The notes under the pieces are model-generated. The model was not told the DNA's origin, did not search any database, and worked only from the letters and a program-made list of their open reading frames with translations. 64,000 nucleotides of DNA from Pelomonas sp. Root1237 (lineage in GTDB: Bacteria; Pseudomonadota; Gammaproteobacteria; Burkholderiales; Burkholderiaceae_C), in contig NZ_LMDK01000001.1 of NCBI RefSeq assembly GCF_001425055.1, forward strand, positions 197,838-261,837, read 5' to 3'. Made by a program: the position numbers and the translations under genes. Below, piece after piece: positions 9,159 through 17,500 of this stretch (positions are counted from its first letter, which is position 1; every line of letters begins with the position of its first letter).

Positions 9159-10383
9159 CGTGAAGCTCGACCGCCGGTCTGTCCTCGCGCTGCTCGCCGC
9201 CCTGGCCGCCTGCAGCGACCCGGATGCGCGCATCCGCAACCGCATCGATACCGGCTGGCACCGGGACGATCTTGAGGCCCTGCTGCTGCACTGGCATGGT
9301 CATGCGCTGCGGCCCGACGGCAGCTTCCAGCTGGCCTTCAACCGCGCCTGGCAGCCCCAGCCCCAGCCGGAACTCGAGCTGATCGGCCAGGCCCGCCTCG
9401 TCTACGCCTTCGCCGCTGGCCATGAGTTCATCCCAGATGCGGGTTATCTCAAGGTGGCCCGGCGGGGCGCCGACTATCTGTTGCAGCGCTTCCGCGACCC
9501 GGTGCATGGCGGCTTCTTCCACACCGTGGGAGCGGACGGCATCCCGCGCGCCTCGATCAAGCGCGCCTACGGCCATGCCTTTGCGTTGCTGGCGCTGGCC
9601 GAGATCTACCGCATTGGAGGCGATGTGCGCTATCGCGATGCGGCCCTGCAGGCCTGGCGCGAGATCGAACTCAACTTCTTCGAGCCGGCCGGTGGCCTCT
9701 ACAACGAATGCGAGCGTGACTTCAAGCCCATTCCGGGCGCGCGCACGCAGAACCCGATCATGCACATGTTCGAGGCGCTGCTGGCTCTGCGCGATGCCAC
9801 CGGCGACAAGACCGTCGAGGCCGGCGCCCGGCGCCTGGGCGACTTCGTCGCCTACAAGCTGCTGCAAGGACAGGCCGAGGGCAGCGCTCACATCCCCGAG
9901 TGGTACGACGAGGGCTGGAAGCCCTTGCCGACGCGGGAAGCCGGCGGCTATATCGACATCGGCCACCAGTTCGAATGGAGCCATCTGCTGATGAAGGGCG
10001 CGCTGGTGTCGCCCATCTATGCCCAGGTGGCCGAGCGGGTGCTCGCCTATGCGCTGGCCACCGGCTATGACGACATCGACGGCGGCTGCGGCCTGAAAGC
10101 CTTCCCGGACGGGGGCAAGGCCGACGCGCACAAGGGCTGGTGGCAGCAGGCCGAATGCCTGCATGCCCTGCTCGTCGCGGGCCAAGCCACGGGCCGCAAC
10201 GACCTGTGGCGGCGCTACGAGCAGACGCAGGGGCTGATCAAGACCCAGCTCATCGACGCCGAGCATGGCGGCTGGCGCGCGGCCGATGCCCTGCCCTGCA
10301 AGAGCGGCGGCTGCCGTGATGCGCAGCCCGATCCCTATCACATGGTGCGCCTGCACCAGGCGGCGCTCAAGGTCGCCAGCTGA
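9148..10383 (+). CDS. AGE-family epimerase/isomerase with lipoprotein-like signal
   Basis: About 411 residues. The body is an (alpha/alpha)6-barrel of the N-acylglucosamine 2-epimerase family: HWHGHALRPDGSFQLAFNRA, then ELIGQARLVYAFAAGHEF, IKRAYGHAFALLALAEIYRI, QNPIMHMFEALLAL, DIGHQFEWSHLLM and KGWWQQAECLHALL, which carry the conserved His and Glu/Arg positions of mannose or glucose isomerases and 2-epimerases. The N-terminus DRRSVLALLAALAAC resembles a lipoprotein signal with cysteine at about residue 22, unusual because characterised family members are cytoplasmic. The start overlaps the DUF2805-type gene by 11 bases. The sugar substrate is unknown. Confidence 0.82.
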   Translation: MVVDVKLDRRSVLALLAALAACSDPDARIRNRIDTGWHRDDLEALLLHWHGHALRPDGSFQLAFNRAWQPQPQPELELIGQARLVYAFAAGHEFIPDAGYLKVARRGADYLLQRFRDPVHGGFFHTVGADGIPRASIKRAYGHAFALLALAEIYRIGGDVRYRDAALQAWREIELNFFEPAGGLYNECERDFKPIPGARTQNPIMHMFEALLALRDATGDKTVEAGARRLGDFVAYKLLQGQAEGSAHIPEWYDEGWKPLPTREAGGYIDIGHQFEWSHLLMKGALVSPIYAQVAERVLAYALATGYDDIDGGCGLKAFPDGGKADAHKGWWQQAECLHALLVAGQATGRNDLWRRYEQTQGLIKTQLIDAEHGGWRAADALPCKSGGCRDAQPDPYHMVRLHQAALKVAS

Positions 10384-10386
10384 CGC

Positions 10387-11664
10387 TCAGCCCGGGCGCA
10401 GGTCGCCCATGCCGGCGTATCGCCGCAGTGCGCCGGACGCCGAGATCAGCAGCAGGCCCCCGGCGATGCCGATGGCGGTCACCACCCCGTAGAGCGACAG
10501 CCCCGTCGGCAGCAGCCAGCCATAGAGCTGGCCGGCCAGCAGGCCGGCCGTGGCCTTGGCCAGCATCCAGGCGCCCATCAACGTGGCCGCCCAGCCGGCT
10601 GGCGCATACCGCGACACCACGGCCAGCCCGATGGGCACGACCAGCAGCTCGGCCAGCGTCTGCACGCCGATGACGCCGACCATCATCCAGGCCGGAATGA
10701 CCTCGCCCTGCGCGGCGCGGCCCTGCAACGCCTGCAGCAGCACGAAGCTCAGGCCCAGCACCATCATGCCCAGGCCCTGCACGCGAAATTCCGGCCAGCC
10801 CAGCCGCGAAAGCAGGCGCGCTGACAGCGGCGCCAGCAGGATGACGAGCAGGGGGTTCACGGCCAGGAACTGCGCGGCGGTCAGCTCGATGCCGAGGAAT
10901 TGCGGCGAGACGTGGTCGCGCACGAACAGCGTCATCGCGCCAGCCGCCTGTTCGTAGCCGATGTAAAAGCAGATGGCCACCAGCGACATCAGCAAGATGA
11001 CCTGGATGCGGCGCCGCGCCTGCGCATCAGTCCAGGCCGCGCGTGCCGGCTCGGGCGCTGGCGCAGCCACAGGCGGCAACCAGCGCCAACCGGCCATGAA
11101 AACCACGACGCCGACGGCCATGCCCGCCGCGGCAGACATGAATCCATAACCCCAGCCGTGGCGCTGCGCCAGATACCCACCGATCAGCGCAGACAGGGCC
11201 GCGCCGATATTGATGCCCATATAGAACACCGTATACCCACCCTGGCGCCGCGCGTCGTCTGGCAGATATAGCGCACCGACCATGGCCGTCGTGGTGGGTT
11301 TGAAAAGGCCGGTGCCCACCGCCAGCAAACCCAGGCCCAGGGTGACGGGCTGGCCCGCGCCGAGTGCGACATGGCCGGCCATCATCAGCAGCATGCCCAG
11401 CAGCACCGCGGGACGCTGGCCCAGGAGGCGGTCCGCCAGCCAGCCGCCGAAGATGGCGCAGAAGAACGCCGAGCCGGTATACATGCCGACGACCGAAACC
11501 GCGTCGGCCCGCGAATATTGCAAAGCCTCCACCAGATACAGCACCAGCAGCGAGCGAACGCCGTAGAAACTGAATCGCTCCCACATTTCTGCACCGGCGA
11601 GCACAAACAGGCCGAACGGTTGGCGGAGGTTTGCAGTGGTTGGCGAAATACCCGCGGCGGACAT
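10387..11664 (-). CDS. POT-family proton-dependent oligopeptide transporter
   Basis: A 425-residue inner-membrane protein with about 12 to 14 predicted helices. AGAEMWERFSFYGVRSLLVL near residues 24-43 carries the ExxERFxYY-like proton-coupling motif of POT transporters on helix 1. GGWLADRLLGQRPAVLLGML is the family loop after helix 2, and FYMGINIGAALSALIGGYLA is the PTR2 signature segment on helix 5. These transporters import di- and tripeptides with protons. The length is slightly below the usual 480-500 residues. The gene converges on the AGE epimerase (three bases apart) and is divergent from the TonB receptor. Confidence 0.88.
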   Translation of the reverse strand: MSAAGISPTTANLRQPFGLFVLAGAEMWERFSFYGVRSLLVLYLVEALQYSRADAVSVVGMYTGSAFFCAIFGGWLADRLLGQRPAVLLGMLLMMAGHVALGAGQPVTLGLGLLAVGTGLFKPTTTAMVGALYLPDDARRQGGYTVFYMGINIGAALSALIGGYLAQRHGWGYGFMSAAAGMAVGVVVFMAGWRWLPPVAAPAPEPARAAWTDAQARRRIQVILLMSLVAICFYIGYEQAAGAMTLFVRDHVSPQFLGIELTAAQFLAVNPLLVILLAPLSARLLSRLGWPEFRVQGLGMMVLGLSFVLLQALQGRAAQGEVIPAWMMVGVIGVQTLAELLVVPIGLAVVSRYAPAGWAATLMGAWMLAKATAGLLAGQLYGWLLPTGLSLYGVVTAIGIAGGLLLISASGALRRYAGMGDLRPG

Positions 11665-11799
11665 GGATCAAGGCTTTGGAGCGGCGGTTTTAGATAATAG
11701 GGGCGCGCCTTCACCTGGCCGTCAGGGCCATTGCAACCTTGCTGGTAAATACCCGCGGTAACGATGCGAAAACCGACATCGATAAATCCAAAAATGTGA

Positions 11800-11829
11800 T
11801 TAGTCGCGAATCGGTCGGGCCCCTAGCAT
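11800..11829 (+). promoter_or_regulatory. Promoter-like motif shared by three arabinan-locus genes (copy 1, TonB receptor)
   Basis: TTAGTC, 18 bases, then TAGCAT, with the core GTCGCGAATC and the downstream block CCCCTAGCAT. The same layout and spacing occur upstream of the arabonate dehydratase (15620) and the ytfQ-like gene (26930). ATCGATA lies upstream of both copies 1 and 2 at the same distance. It is read as a sigma70-type promoter with an overlapping operator; the regulator is not identified. Confidence 0.6.
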
Positions 11830-11912
11830 GATTTCAGACCCGAGCCACCGGCCCCCGAGAGGCCGACGCTGCCAGGGTTGGATCTGCACCCATAACGATT
11901 TCCGGAGACAAG

Positions 11913-14555
11913 ATGAAGCAACAAGGCCTGGCGCCGCGGCATGCGCGTGCCCATTTCCAGAATTTCCCGAGCTTTGCCCTGAGCCTGACGGCCGCCGCCG
12001 CGCTGGCCGCCCTGTCCGGCAGCGCGCTGGCGCAGCAGGCCGCTGCGGCCGCTGCCGACCAGCAGCTGGAGACCGTCGTCGTCACCGGCGCCCGTGCCTC
12101 GGCCGAGACGGCCCAGGCCATCAAGAAGAATTCCGACCAGGTCGTCGACTCCATCGTCGCCGAGGACATCGGCAAGTTCCCCGACAAGAACGTGGCCGAG
12201 CTGGTCGGCCGCGTCACCGGCGTGCAGATCCAGCGCGGCAACGGCGAGGCCGGCACGGTCATCGTGCGCGGCCTGGGCGGCATCGTCACGCTGCTGAACG
12301 GCCGCGAGTTCTTCTCGGACTCGGGCCGCAGCCTCTATCTGGCCGACGTGCCGGCGACGATGCTCAAGCGCATCGACGTCTACAAGACCCAGGAAGCCAG
12401 CCTGCCCGAAGGCGGCACGGCCGGCGTCATCGACGTGCGCACCAACCGCCCCTTCGACTTCAAGGGCGCCCAGTTCGTCGTCAACGGCCGCATGGAGCAC
12501 CGCGACAAGGCCGACGTCAACAATCCCGACCTGAGCGGCATGGCCTCCAACCGCTGGAAGACGGACCTCGGCGAGGTTGGCGCCCTGTTCGGCCTGTCCT
12601 ACCAGCGCGGCAAGTACCACGATGAGCGCGCATGGGTCGGCGACCCGCTGACCTTCACGAACGCCGGCCGCAGCATCGTCGGCTCCGACGCCGTCGGCCG
12701 TGTGCTGGACCTCGGCGACCGCAAGCGCCTGGCCGGCAACTTCGCACTGCAGTGGAAGCCGAGCGCCGACAAGGAGGTCTATCTGGAAGGCTTCGGCACC
12801 AGCATCAACCACCGCTTCCAGCAGTCCTTCCTGGTGGCCGGCGCGCCGGTCTTCGAGCCGACCTCGGTGGTGACCGTCAAGCCCGGCACCAACTTCATGG
12901 ACACGGTCACCAACACCAACTACAACGGTTGGGGCTTCACTTCCACGCAGGCCAAGCACGACACGGTCAGCAATGCCCAGGTGGCCCTGGGCGGCCACTG
13001 GGACGTGACCGACCGCCTGCGCCTGTCCACCGAGCTGGCCCGCACCAACAGCCAGATCGACTGGGTCAACCGCATCCTGGACACCGGCTACTCGCCCACC
13101 AGCACGGTGGCCAAGGTGCAGGACGGCGGCGGCTACATCAACTACCCCAACCTGGACTTGACCAGCAAGGCCAACTTCCGCATCAACGGCGGCGTGGATG
13201 TGCGCGGCGAGCGCGACGGCCACAACACCGACTGGCGCGGCGACGCGACCTATGACATCGGCGACGGCTTCTTCCGCGAGGTCAGCGGCGGCGCGCGCCT
13301 GGCCAAGCGCACGGCCATGTCCATCGGCACCACCATGCCCTGGACGACCAGCTTCTCGGCCGTGGGCAAGTCGACGGCCGATGCCGCGCTGGCGGACATG
13401 TTCTCGGTGTCGCCGCCCACCTGGGGCGACTACGGCGTCAAGCAATACGTCTATGCCGACCGCGACTGGCTGCTGAACAACGGCGAAGCCTTCCGCAAGC
13501 TGCTGACCAACGGCAACGGCGCGCTGACGGCCTATGACCCGATGACGCTGTTCGACGACAGCGAGACGACCCAGGCGATCTACGGCCGCACCAAGTTCGG
13601 CTTCAACGCCGGCGGTGTGCCGGTGACCGGCGTGTTCGGCCTGCGTGTCGTGCGCACCGAGCAGAAGCTGATGGGCAACTCCCGCAATGCCAGCACCGGC
13701 GTCATCACGCCGGTCAACATCGACACCTCGCGCACCGACGCGCTGCCGACGCTGTCGCTGAAGGCCGAGCTGACGTCCAAGCTGATCGCCCGCCTGGTGA
13801 CCGGCAAGGCCATCGAGCGCCCGAACTTCGTCGACTACAACCCCGGCATCACTTTCACGCCCCCGGGCGGCGGCGTCACCTACGGCACGGCCAACGGCGG
13901 CAACCCGCAGCTCAAACCGACCGAGTCCACCAATGTGGACGCGGCGCTGGAGTACTACTTCGCCCGCACCGGCTCGGTGACGGCCACGGCTTTCGAGCAC
14001 AAGTTCAAGAACCGCGTGTACTCGCAGACGGTCGAGACGACGATCGGTGGCGTGCCTTACCGCATCACGCAGCCGATCAACATCAACAAGGCCAATCTGC
14101 ACGGCTACGAGCTGAGCTACCGCCAGTTCTACGACTTCCTGCCCGGCTGGCTTGGCGGCTTCGGCCTGGAGGCCAACTACACCTTCATGACCGGCAAGCA
14201 GACCGACCCGAACGGCGTGACCGGCCCCTTCCTCGGCCAGTCCAAGTCGGCCTACAACCTGGTCGGCTTGTACGAGTACGGTGACATTTACGCCCGCCTG
14301 GCCTACAACTGGCGCAGCAAGTTCCTGGCCGAGAAGCCTTACCGCACGACGGGCCGTGAGTTGTGGGTGGCGCCGCTGCGCACGCTGGACGCCTCGTTCG
14401 GCTACAGCTTCAACAAGCAGCTGACGATGTCGGTGGACGTGACCAACCTGCTCAACCAGTCCTATCACGACTACTTCGACCAGACCCCGTCGCTGGTGCG
14501 CGACGTGCGCTACTACGACCGCACGGTGGGGGTGTCGGTGCGCTGGAAGCTTTGA
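11913..14555 (+). CDS. TonB-dependent outer-membrane receptor (TonB-Xanth-Caul type)
   Basis: An 880-residue outer-membrane receptor predicted to import arabinan-derived oligosaccharides using TonB energy. The signal peptide ends near ALAQQAAAAA. A TonB-box-like ETVVVTGAR precedes the plug domain (residues about 50-170), containing DSIVAEDIGKFPDKNVAELV and the wording VTGVQIQRGNGEAGTVIVRG typical of the TIGR01782 carbohydrate-receptor family. The beta-barrel fills the rest and ends YYDRTVGVSVRWKL, with a terminal aromatic-rich strand for BAM assembly. GGAG lies seven bases before the ATG. The gene has its own promoter-like motif at 11800 and is followed by a terminator, so it may be expressed at a different level from the enzymes downstream. 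Confidence 0.93.
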   Translation: MKQQGLAPRHARAHFQNFPSFALSLTAAAALAALSGSALAQQAAAAAADQQLETVVVTGARASAETAQAIKKNSDQVVDSIVAEDIGKFPDKNVAELVGRVTGVQIQRGNGEAGTVIVRGLGGIVTLLNGREFFSDSGRSLYLADVPATMLKRIDVYKTQEASLPEGGTAGVIDVRTNRPFDFKGAQFVVNGRMEHRDKADVNNPDLSGMASNRWKTDLGEVGALFGLSYQRGKYHDERAWVGDPLTFTNAGRSIVGSDAVGRVLDLGDRKRLAGNFALQWKPSADKEVYLEGFGTSINHRFQQSFLVAGAPVFEPTSVVTVKPGTNFMDTVTNTNYNGWGFTSTQAKHDTVSNAQVALGGHWDVTDRLRLSTELARTNSQIDWVNRILDTGYSPTSTVAKVQDGGGYINYPNLDLTSKANFRINGGVDVRGERDGHNTDWRGDATYDIGDGFFREVSGGARLAKRTAMSIGTTMPWTTSFSAVGKSTADAALADMFSVSPPTWGDYGVKQYVYADRDWLLNNGEAFRKLLTNGNGALTAYDPMTLFDDSETTQAIYGRTKFGFNAGGVPVTGVFGLRVVRTEQKLMGNSRNASTGVITPVNIDTSRTDALPTLSLKAELTSKLIARLVTGKAIERPNFVDYNPGITFTPPGGGVTYGTANGGNPQLKPTESTNVDAALEYYFARTGSVTATAFEHKFKNRVYSQTVETTIGGVPYRITQPININKANLHGYELSYRQFYDFLPGWLGGFGLEANYTFMTGKQTDPNGVTGPFLGQSKSAYNLVGLYEYGDIYARLAYNWRSKFLAEKPYRTTGRELWVAPLRTLDASFGYSFNKQLTMSVDVTNLLNQSYHDYFDQTPSLVRDVRYYDRTVGVSVRWKL

Positions 14556-14579
14556 CCCCGACGACCCTCGGCTCGTCCA

Positions 14580-14617
14580 GGGCGTTGCAGGCGCCTCGCC
14601 GGTAACGCCCCTTTTTA
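14580..14617 (+). terminator. Rho-independent terminator after the TonB receptor gene
   Basis: GGGCGTT at 14580-14586 pairs with AACGCCC at 14604-14610, with further pairing inside the loop, followed by CTTTTTA. It sits between the receptor stop and the GH43 start at 14631, so read-through into the enzyme gene would be partial. Confidence 0.75.
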
Positions 14618-14630
14618 TGCCGCCGTACCC

Positions 14631-15584
14631 ATGTCTGACCTGCTTGAACCGCTGATCCGCCAGCGCGCCGATCCCCACATCAGCCGCCACGCTGACGGCT
14701 TCTACTACTTCACCGCCTCGGTGCCGCAGTACGACCGCATCGAGATCCGCCGCGCCCTCACCATCGAGGGCCTGGTGGATGCGCCGGTTTTCGACGTCTG
14801 GCACAAGCCCGACACGGGGCCGTATTCCGAGCTGGTCTGGGCGCCCGAACTGCATTTCAACGACGGCGCCTGGTATGTCTACTTCGCGGCCGCGCCAACC
14901 CGCGCGCTGGATGGCCTGGGCATGTTTCAGCACCGCATGTATGCGATCAGGAACATCGCCCAGGACCCACTGGGCGGCCCCTGGGAGTTCCTCGGCCAGG
15001 TCGACTCCGGCATGGACAGCTTCTGCCTGGACGCGACCACCTTCACGCACCGCGGCCAGCTCTATTACCTGTGGGCGCAGAAGGACCCGGCCATCCCCGG
15101 CAACTCCAACCTCTACCTCGCACCGATGAAAACGCCCTGGCAACTGGGTGGCGCGCCGGTGCTGCTGAGCCGGCCCGAGTACGCCTGGGAGTGCCGCGGC
15201 TTCCTCGTCAACGAAGGGCCCTCGGTGCTGCGGAGAAACGGCCGCGTCTTCATCAGCTACTCAGCCAGCGCCACCGACGAGAACTACGCCATGGGCCTGC
15301 TTTGGGCGGATGAAAACGCCAACCTGCTGGACCCGGCAAGCTGGCGCAAGTCCGTCCAGCCGGTCATGCGCAGTTGCGCCGAGGACAGCGTCTTCGGCCC
15401 CGGTCACAACAGCTTCACGGCTGGCGACGACCGCGACGAGGTGCTGCTGGTCTATCACGCCCGCACCTACACCGAGATCGTCGGCGACCCGTTGTGGAAC
15501 CCCGACCGCCACAGCTTCGTGAAGCCGTTGCGGTGGTCGGCCGACGGCATGCCGCTGTTTGGCAAGCCTTCCCGGCTTGATTGA
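14631..15584 (+). CDS. GH43 arabinofuranosidase, probably exo-1,5-alpha-L type, cytoplasmic
   Basis: A 317-residue five-bladed beta-propeller hydrolase. The base Asp lies in RADPHISRHADGFYYF near residue 14. A second Asp lies in SFCLDATTF and the acid Glu in FLVNEGPSVLRR, giving the GH43 triad. The pattern of a short intracellular enzyme with DRIEIRRA and GPGHNSFTAG resembles the exo-1,5-alpha-L-arabinofuranosidases (GH43 subfamily 26 type). No signal peptide is seen, so it should act on imported arabino-oligosaccharides in the cytoplasm. It is a clear paralogue of the gene at 55555-56493 (shared MGLLWADENA and GPGHNSFT blocks). Subfamily assignment is from memory of motifs. Confidence 0.87.
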   Translation: MSDLLEPLIRQRADPHISRHADGFYYFTASVPQYDRIEIRRALTIEGLVDAPVFDVWHKPDTGPYSELVWAPELHFNDGAWYVYFAAAPTRALDGLGMFQHRMYAIRNIAQDPLGGPWEFLGQVDSGMDSFCLDATTFTHRGQLYYLWAQKDPAIPGNSNLYLAPMKTPWQLGGAPVLLSRPEYAWECRGFLVNEGPSVLRRNGRVFISYSASATDENYAMGLLWADENANLLDPASWRKSVQPVMRSCAEDSVFGPGHNSFTAGDDRDEVLLVYHARTYTEIVGDPLWNPDRHSFVKPLRWSADGMPLFGKPSRLD

Positions 15585-15619
15585 TGCCGGTTTCGATATC
15601 GATACGTCGAGGAATTTGA

Positions 15620-15649
15620 TTGGATCGCGTATCCCTCGGCCCCTAGCAT
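15620..15649 (+). promoter_or_regulatory. Promoter-like motif shared by three arabinan-locus genes (copy 2, arabonate dehydratase)
   Basis: TTGGAT, 18 bases, then TAGCAT, with the core ATCGCGTATC and the block CCCCTAGCAT. It matches the copy at 11800 in spacing and in most positions, including ATCGATA placed 24 bases before the end of the GATT block. It would start a transcript for the dehydratase and the genes that follow. Confidence 0.6.
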
Positions 15650-15736
15650 CGTTTGACGGGCTGCCTGCGTCTGAATGGCGCAGCCAGCCCAGTGAAGCGG
15701 CAAACCTGCGTGCCGGGAATGACATCGAGACAACAC

Positions 15737-17491
15737 ATGACGACTGACGACAAGAAGAGCAAGGTCAAGCTACGCTCCGCCGAGTGGTTCGGCACCCAGG
15801 ACAAGAACGGTTTCATGTACCGCTCCTGGATGAAGAACCAGGGCATCCCCGACCATGAATTCCAGGGCAAGCCCATCATCGGCATCTGCAACACCTGGAG
15901 CGAGCTGACCCCCTGCAACGCCCACTTCCGCAAGCTGGCCGAGCACGTCAAGCGCGGCATCCTGGAGGCGGGCGGCTTCCCGGTCGAGTTCCCGGTGTTC
16001 TCCAACGGCGAGAGCAATCTGCGCCCGACCGCCATGCTGACGCGCAACCTCGCCAGCATGGACGTCGAAGAAAGCATCCGCGGCAACCCGATGGACGCCG
16101 TCGTGCTGCTGGTGGGCTGCGACAAGACCACGCCCGCCCTGCTGATGGGCGCGGCCAGCGTCGACGTGCCGGCCATCGTCGTCACCGGCGGCCCCATGCT
16201 CAACGGCAAGCTCAAGGGCAAGAACATCGGCTCGGGCACGGCCGTGTGGCAGTTGCACGAGCAGGTCAAGGCCGGTGAACTCAGCATGCACGACTTCATG
16301 GCTGCCGAGGCCGGTCACTCGCGTTCGGCCGGCACCTGCAACACCATGGGCACGGCCTCGACGATGGCCTGCATGGCCGAGGCGCTGGGCACGTCCCTGC
16401 CGCACAACGCCGCGATTCCCGCCGTCGATGCCCGCCGCTATGTACTGGCCCATCTGTCGGGCATGCGCATCGTCGAGATGGTGTGGGAGCAGCTGACGCT
16501 GTCCAAGGTGCTGACGAAAGAGGCGTTCGAGAACGCCATCCGCGTCAACGCCGCCATCGGCGGCTCGACCAACGCCGTCATCCACCTGAAAGCCATCGCC
16601 GGGCGCATCGGCGTGGACCTGGAGCTGGAAGACTGGACCCGCGTCGGCCGCGGCACGCCCACTGTCGTGGACCTGCTGCCTTCGGGCCGCTTCCTGATGG
16701 AAGAGTTCTATTACGCTGGCGGCCTGCCCGCCGTCATCCGCCGCCTGGGCGAGGGCGGCCTGCTGCCGAACAAGGACGCGTTGACCGTCAACGGCAAGAG
16801 CCTGTGGACCAACTGCGTCGACGCGCCCATCTACGACGACGAAGTCATCCGCCAGCTCGACAACCCGCTGATCGCCGATGGTGGCATCTGCATCCTGCGC
16901 GGCAACCTGGCGCCGCGCGGTGCCGTGCTCAAGCCCTCGGCCGCCACGCCCGAGCTGATGAAGCACCGCGGCCGTGCCGTCGTGTTCGAGAACTTCGAGG
17001 ACTACAAGGCGCGCATCGTCGATCCCGACTTGGACGTCGACGCCAGTTCCATCCTCGTCATGAAGAACTGCGGCCCCAAGGGCTACCCCGGCATGGCCGA
17101 GGTTGGCAACATGGGTCTGCCGCCCAAGCTGCTGGCCGCCGGCGTGAAGGACATGGTGCGCATCTCCGACGCGCGCATGAGCGGCACCGCCTACGGCACC
17201 GTCGTGCTGCACGTCGCGCCCGAAGCGCGCGCCGGTGGGCCGCTGGCCGTCGTCAAGGAAGGCGATTTCATCGAGCTGGACTGCGCTGGCGGCCGCCTGC
17301 ACCTGGACGTGCCCGAGGCCGAACTGGCCGAGCGCCTGGCTGCTTGGGCCGCGGCACAAACCGTCGACCCCCAGGACGCCAGTGGCTACCGCAGCCTCTA
17401 TGTGCAGCACGTGCTGCAGGCCGACGAAGGCTGCGACTTCGACTTCCTGCTCGGCAAGCGCGGCTCGGCCGTGCCGCGCCATTCCCATTAA
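15737..17491 (+). CDS. araC: L-arabonate dehydratase (IlvD/Edd family)
   Basis: A 584-residue Fe-S dehydratase converting L-arabonate to L-2-keto-3-deoxyarabonate. Cluster-binding cysteines are seen in GICNTWSELTPCNAHF, VGCDKTTPALLMG and SAGTCNTMGTASTM. The C-terminal domain has KNCGPKGYPGMAEVGNMG and RISDARMSGTAYGTVVLHVA, which hold the conserved Ser and Lys/Arg region of the family. Length and the opening LRSAEWFGTQDKNGFMYRSW are typical of sugar-acid dehydratases rather than of dihydroxy-acid dehydratase for branched amino acids. The start is the ATG at 15737; the frame further upstream lies in the promoter. The neighbour is the final enzyme of the same pathway. Related enzymes act on D-xylonate, so dual substrate use is possible. 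Confidence 0.87.
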   Translation: MTTDDKKSKVKLRSAEWFGTQDKNGFMYRSWMKNQGIPDHEFQGKPIIGICNTWSELTPCNAHFRKLAEHVKRGILEAGGFPVEFPVFSNGESNLRPTAMLTRNLASMDVEESIRGNPMDAVVLLVGCDKTTPALLMGAASVDVPAIVVTGGPMLNGKLKGKNIGSGTAVWQLHEQVKAGELSMHDFMAAEAGHSRSAGTCNTMGTASTMACMAEALGTSLPHNAAIPAVDARRYVLAHLSGMRIVEMVWEQLTLSKVLTKEAFENAIRVNAAIGGSTNAVIHLKAIAGRIGVDLELEDWTRVGRGTPTVVDLLPSGRFLMEEFYYAGGLPAVIRRLGEGGLLPNKDALTVNGKSLWTNCVDAPIYDDEVIRQLDNPLIADGGICILRGNLAPRGAVLKPSAATPELMKHRGRAVVFENFEDYKARIVDPDLDVDASSILVMKNCGPKGYPGMAEVGNMGLPPKLLAAGVKDMVRISDARMSGTAYGTVVLHVAPEARAGGPLAVVKEGDFIELDCAGGRLHLDVPEAELAERLAAWAAAQTVDPQDASGYRSLYVQHVLQADEGCDFDFLLGKRGSAVPRHSH

Positions 17492-17500
17492 GGACTCCTC

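Noticed and set aside
11646..11758. A 12-base direct repeat AAATACCCGCGG at 11646 and 11747
   Set aside because: One copy lies within the start of the POT gene and the other in the intergenic region. Only two copies, no dyad symmetry and no clear link to a promoter; could be chance.
11823..15143. A 1106-codon minus-strand open frame, with similar giant antisense frames at 29186-32494, 15770-18196, 19642-22233, 22500-24617 and 56312-58411
   Set aside because: Each is antisense to a well-supported gene, is rich in Ala, Gly, Arg and His, and shows no family motif. Very high GC with few stop codons in the complementary frame explains them.
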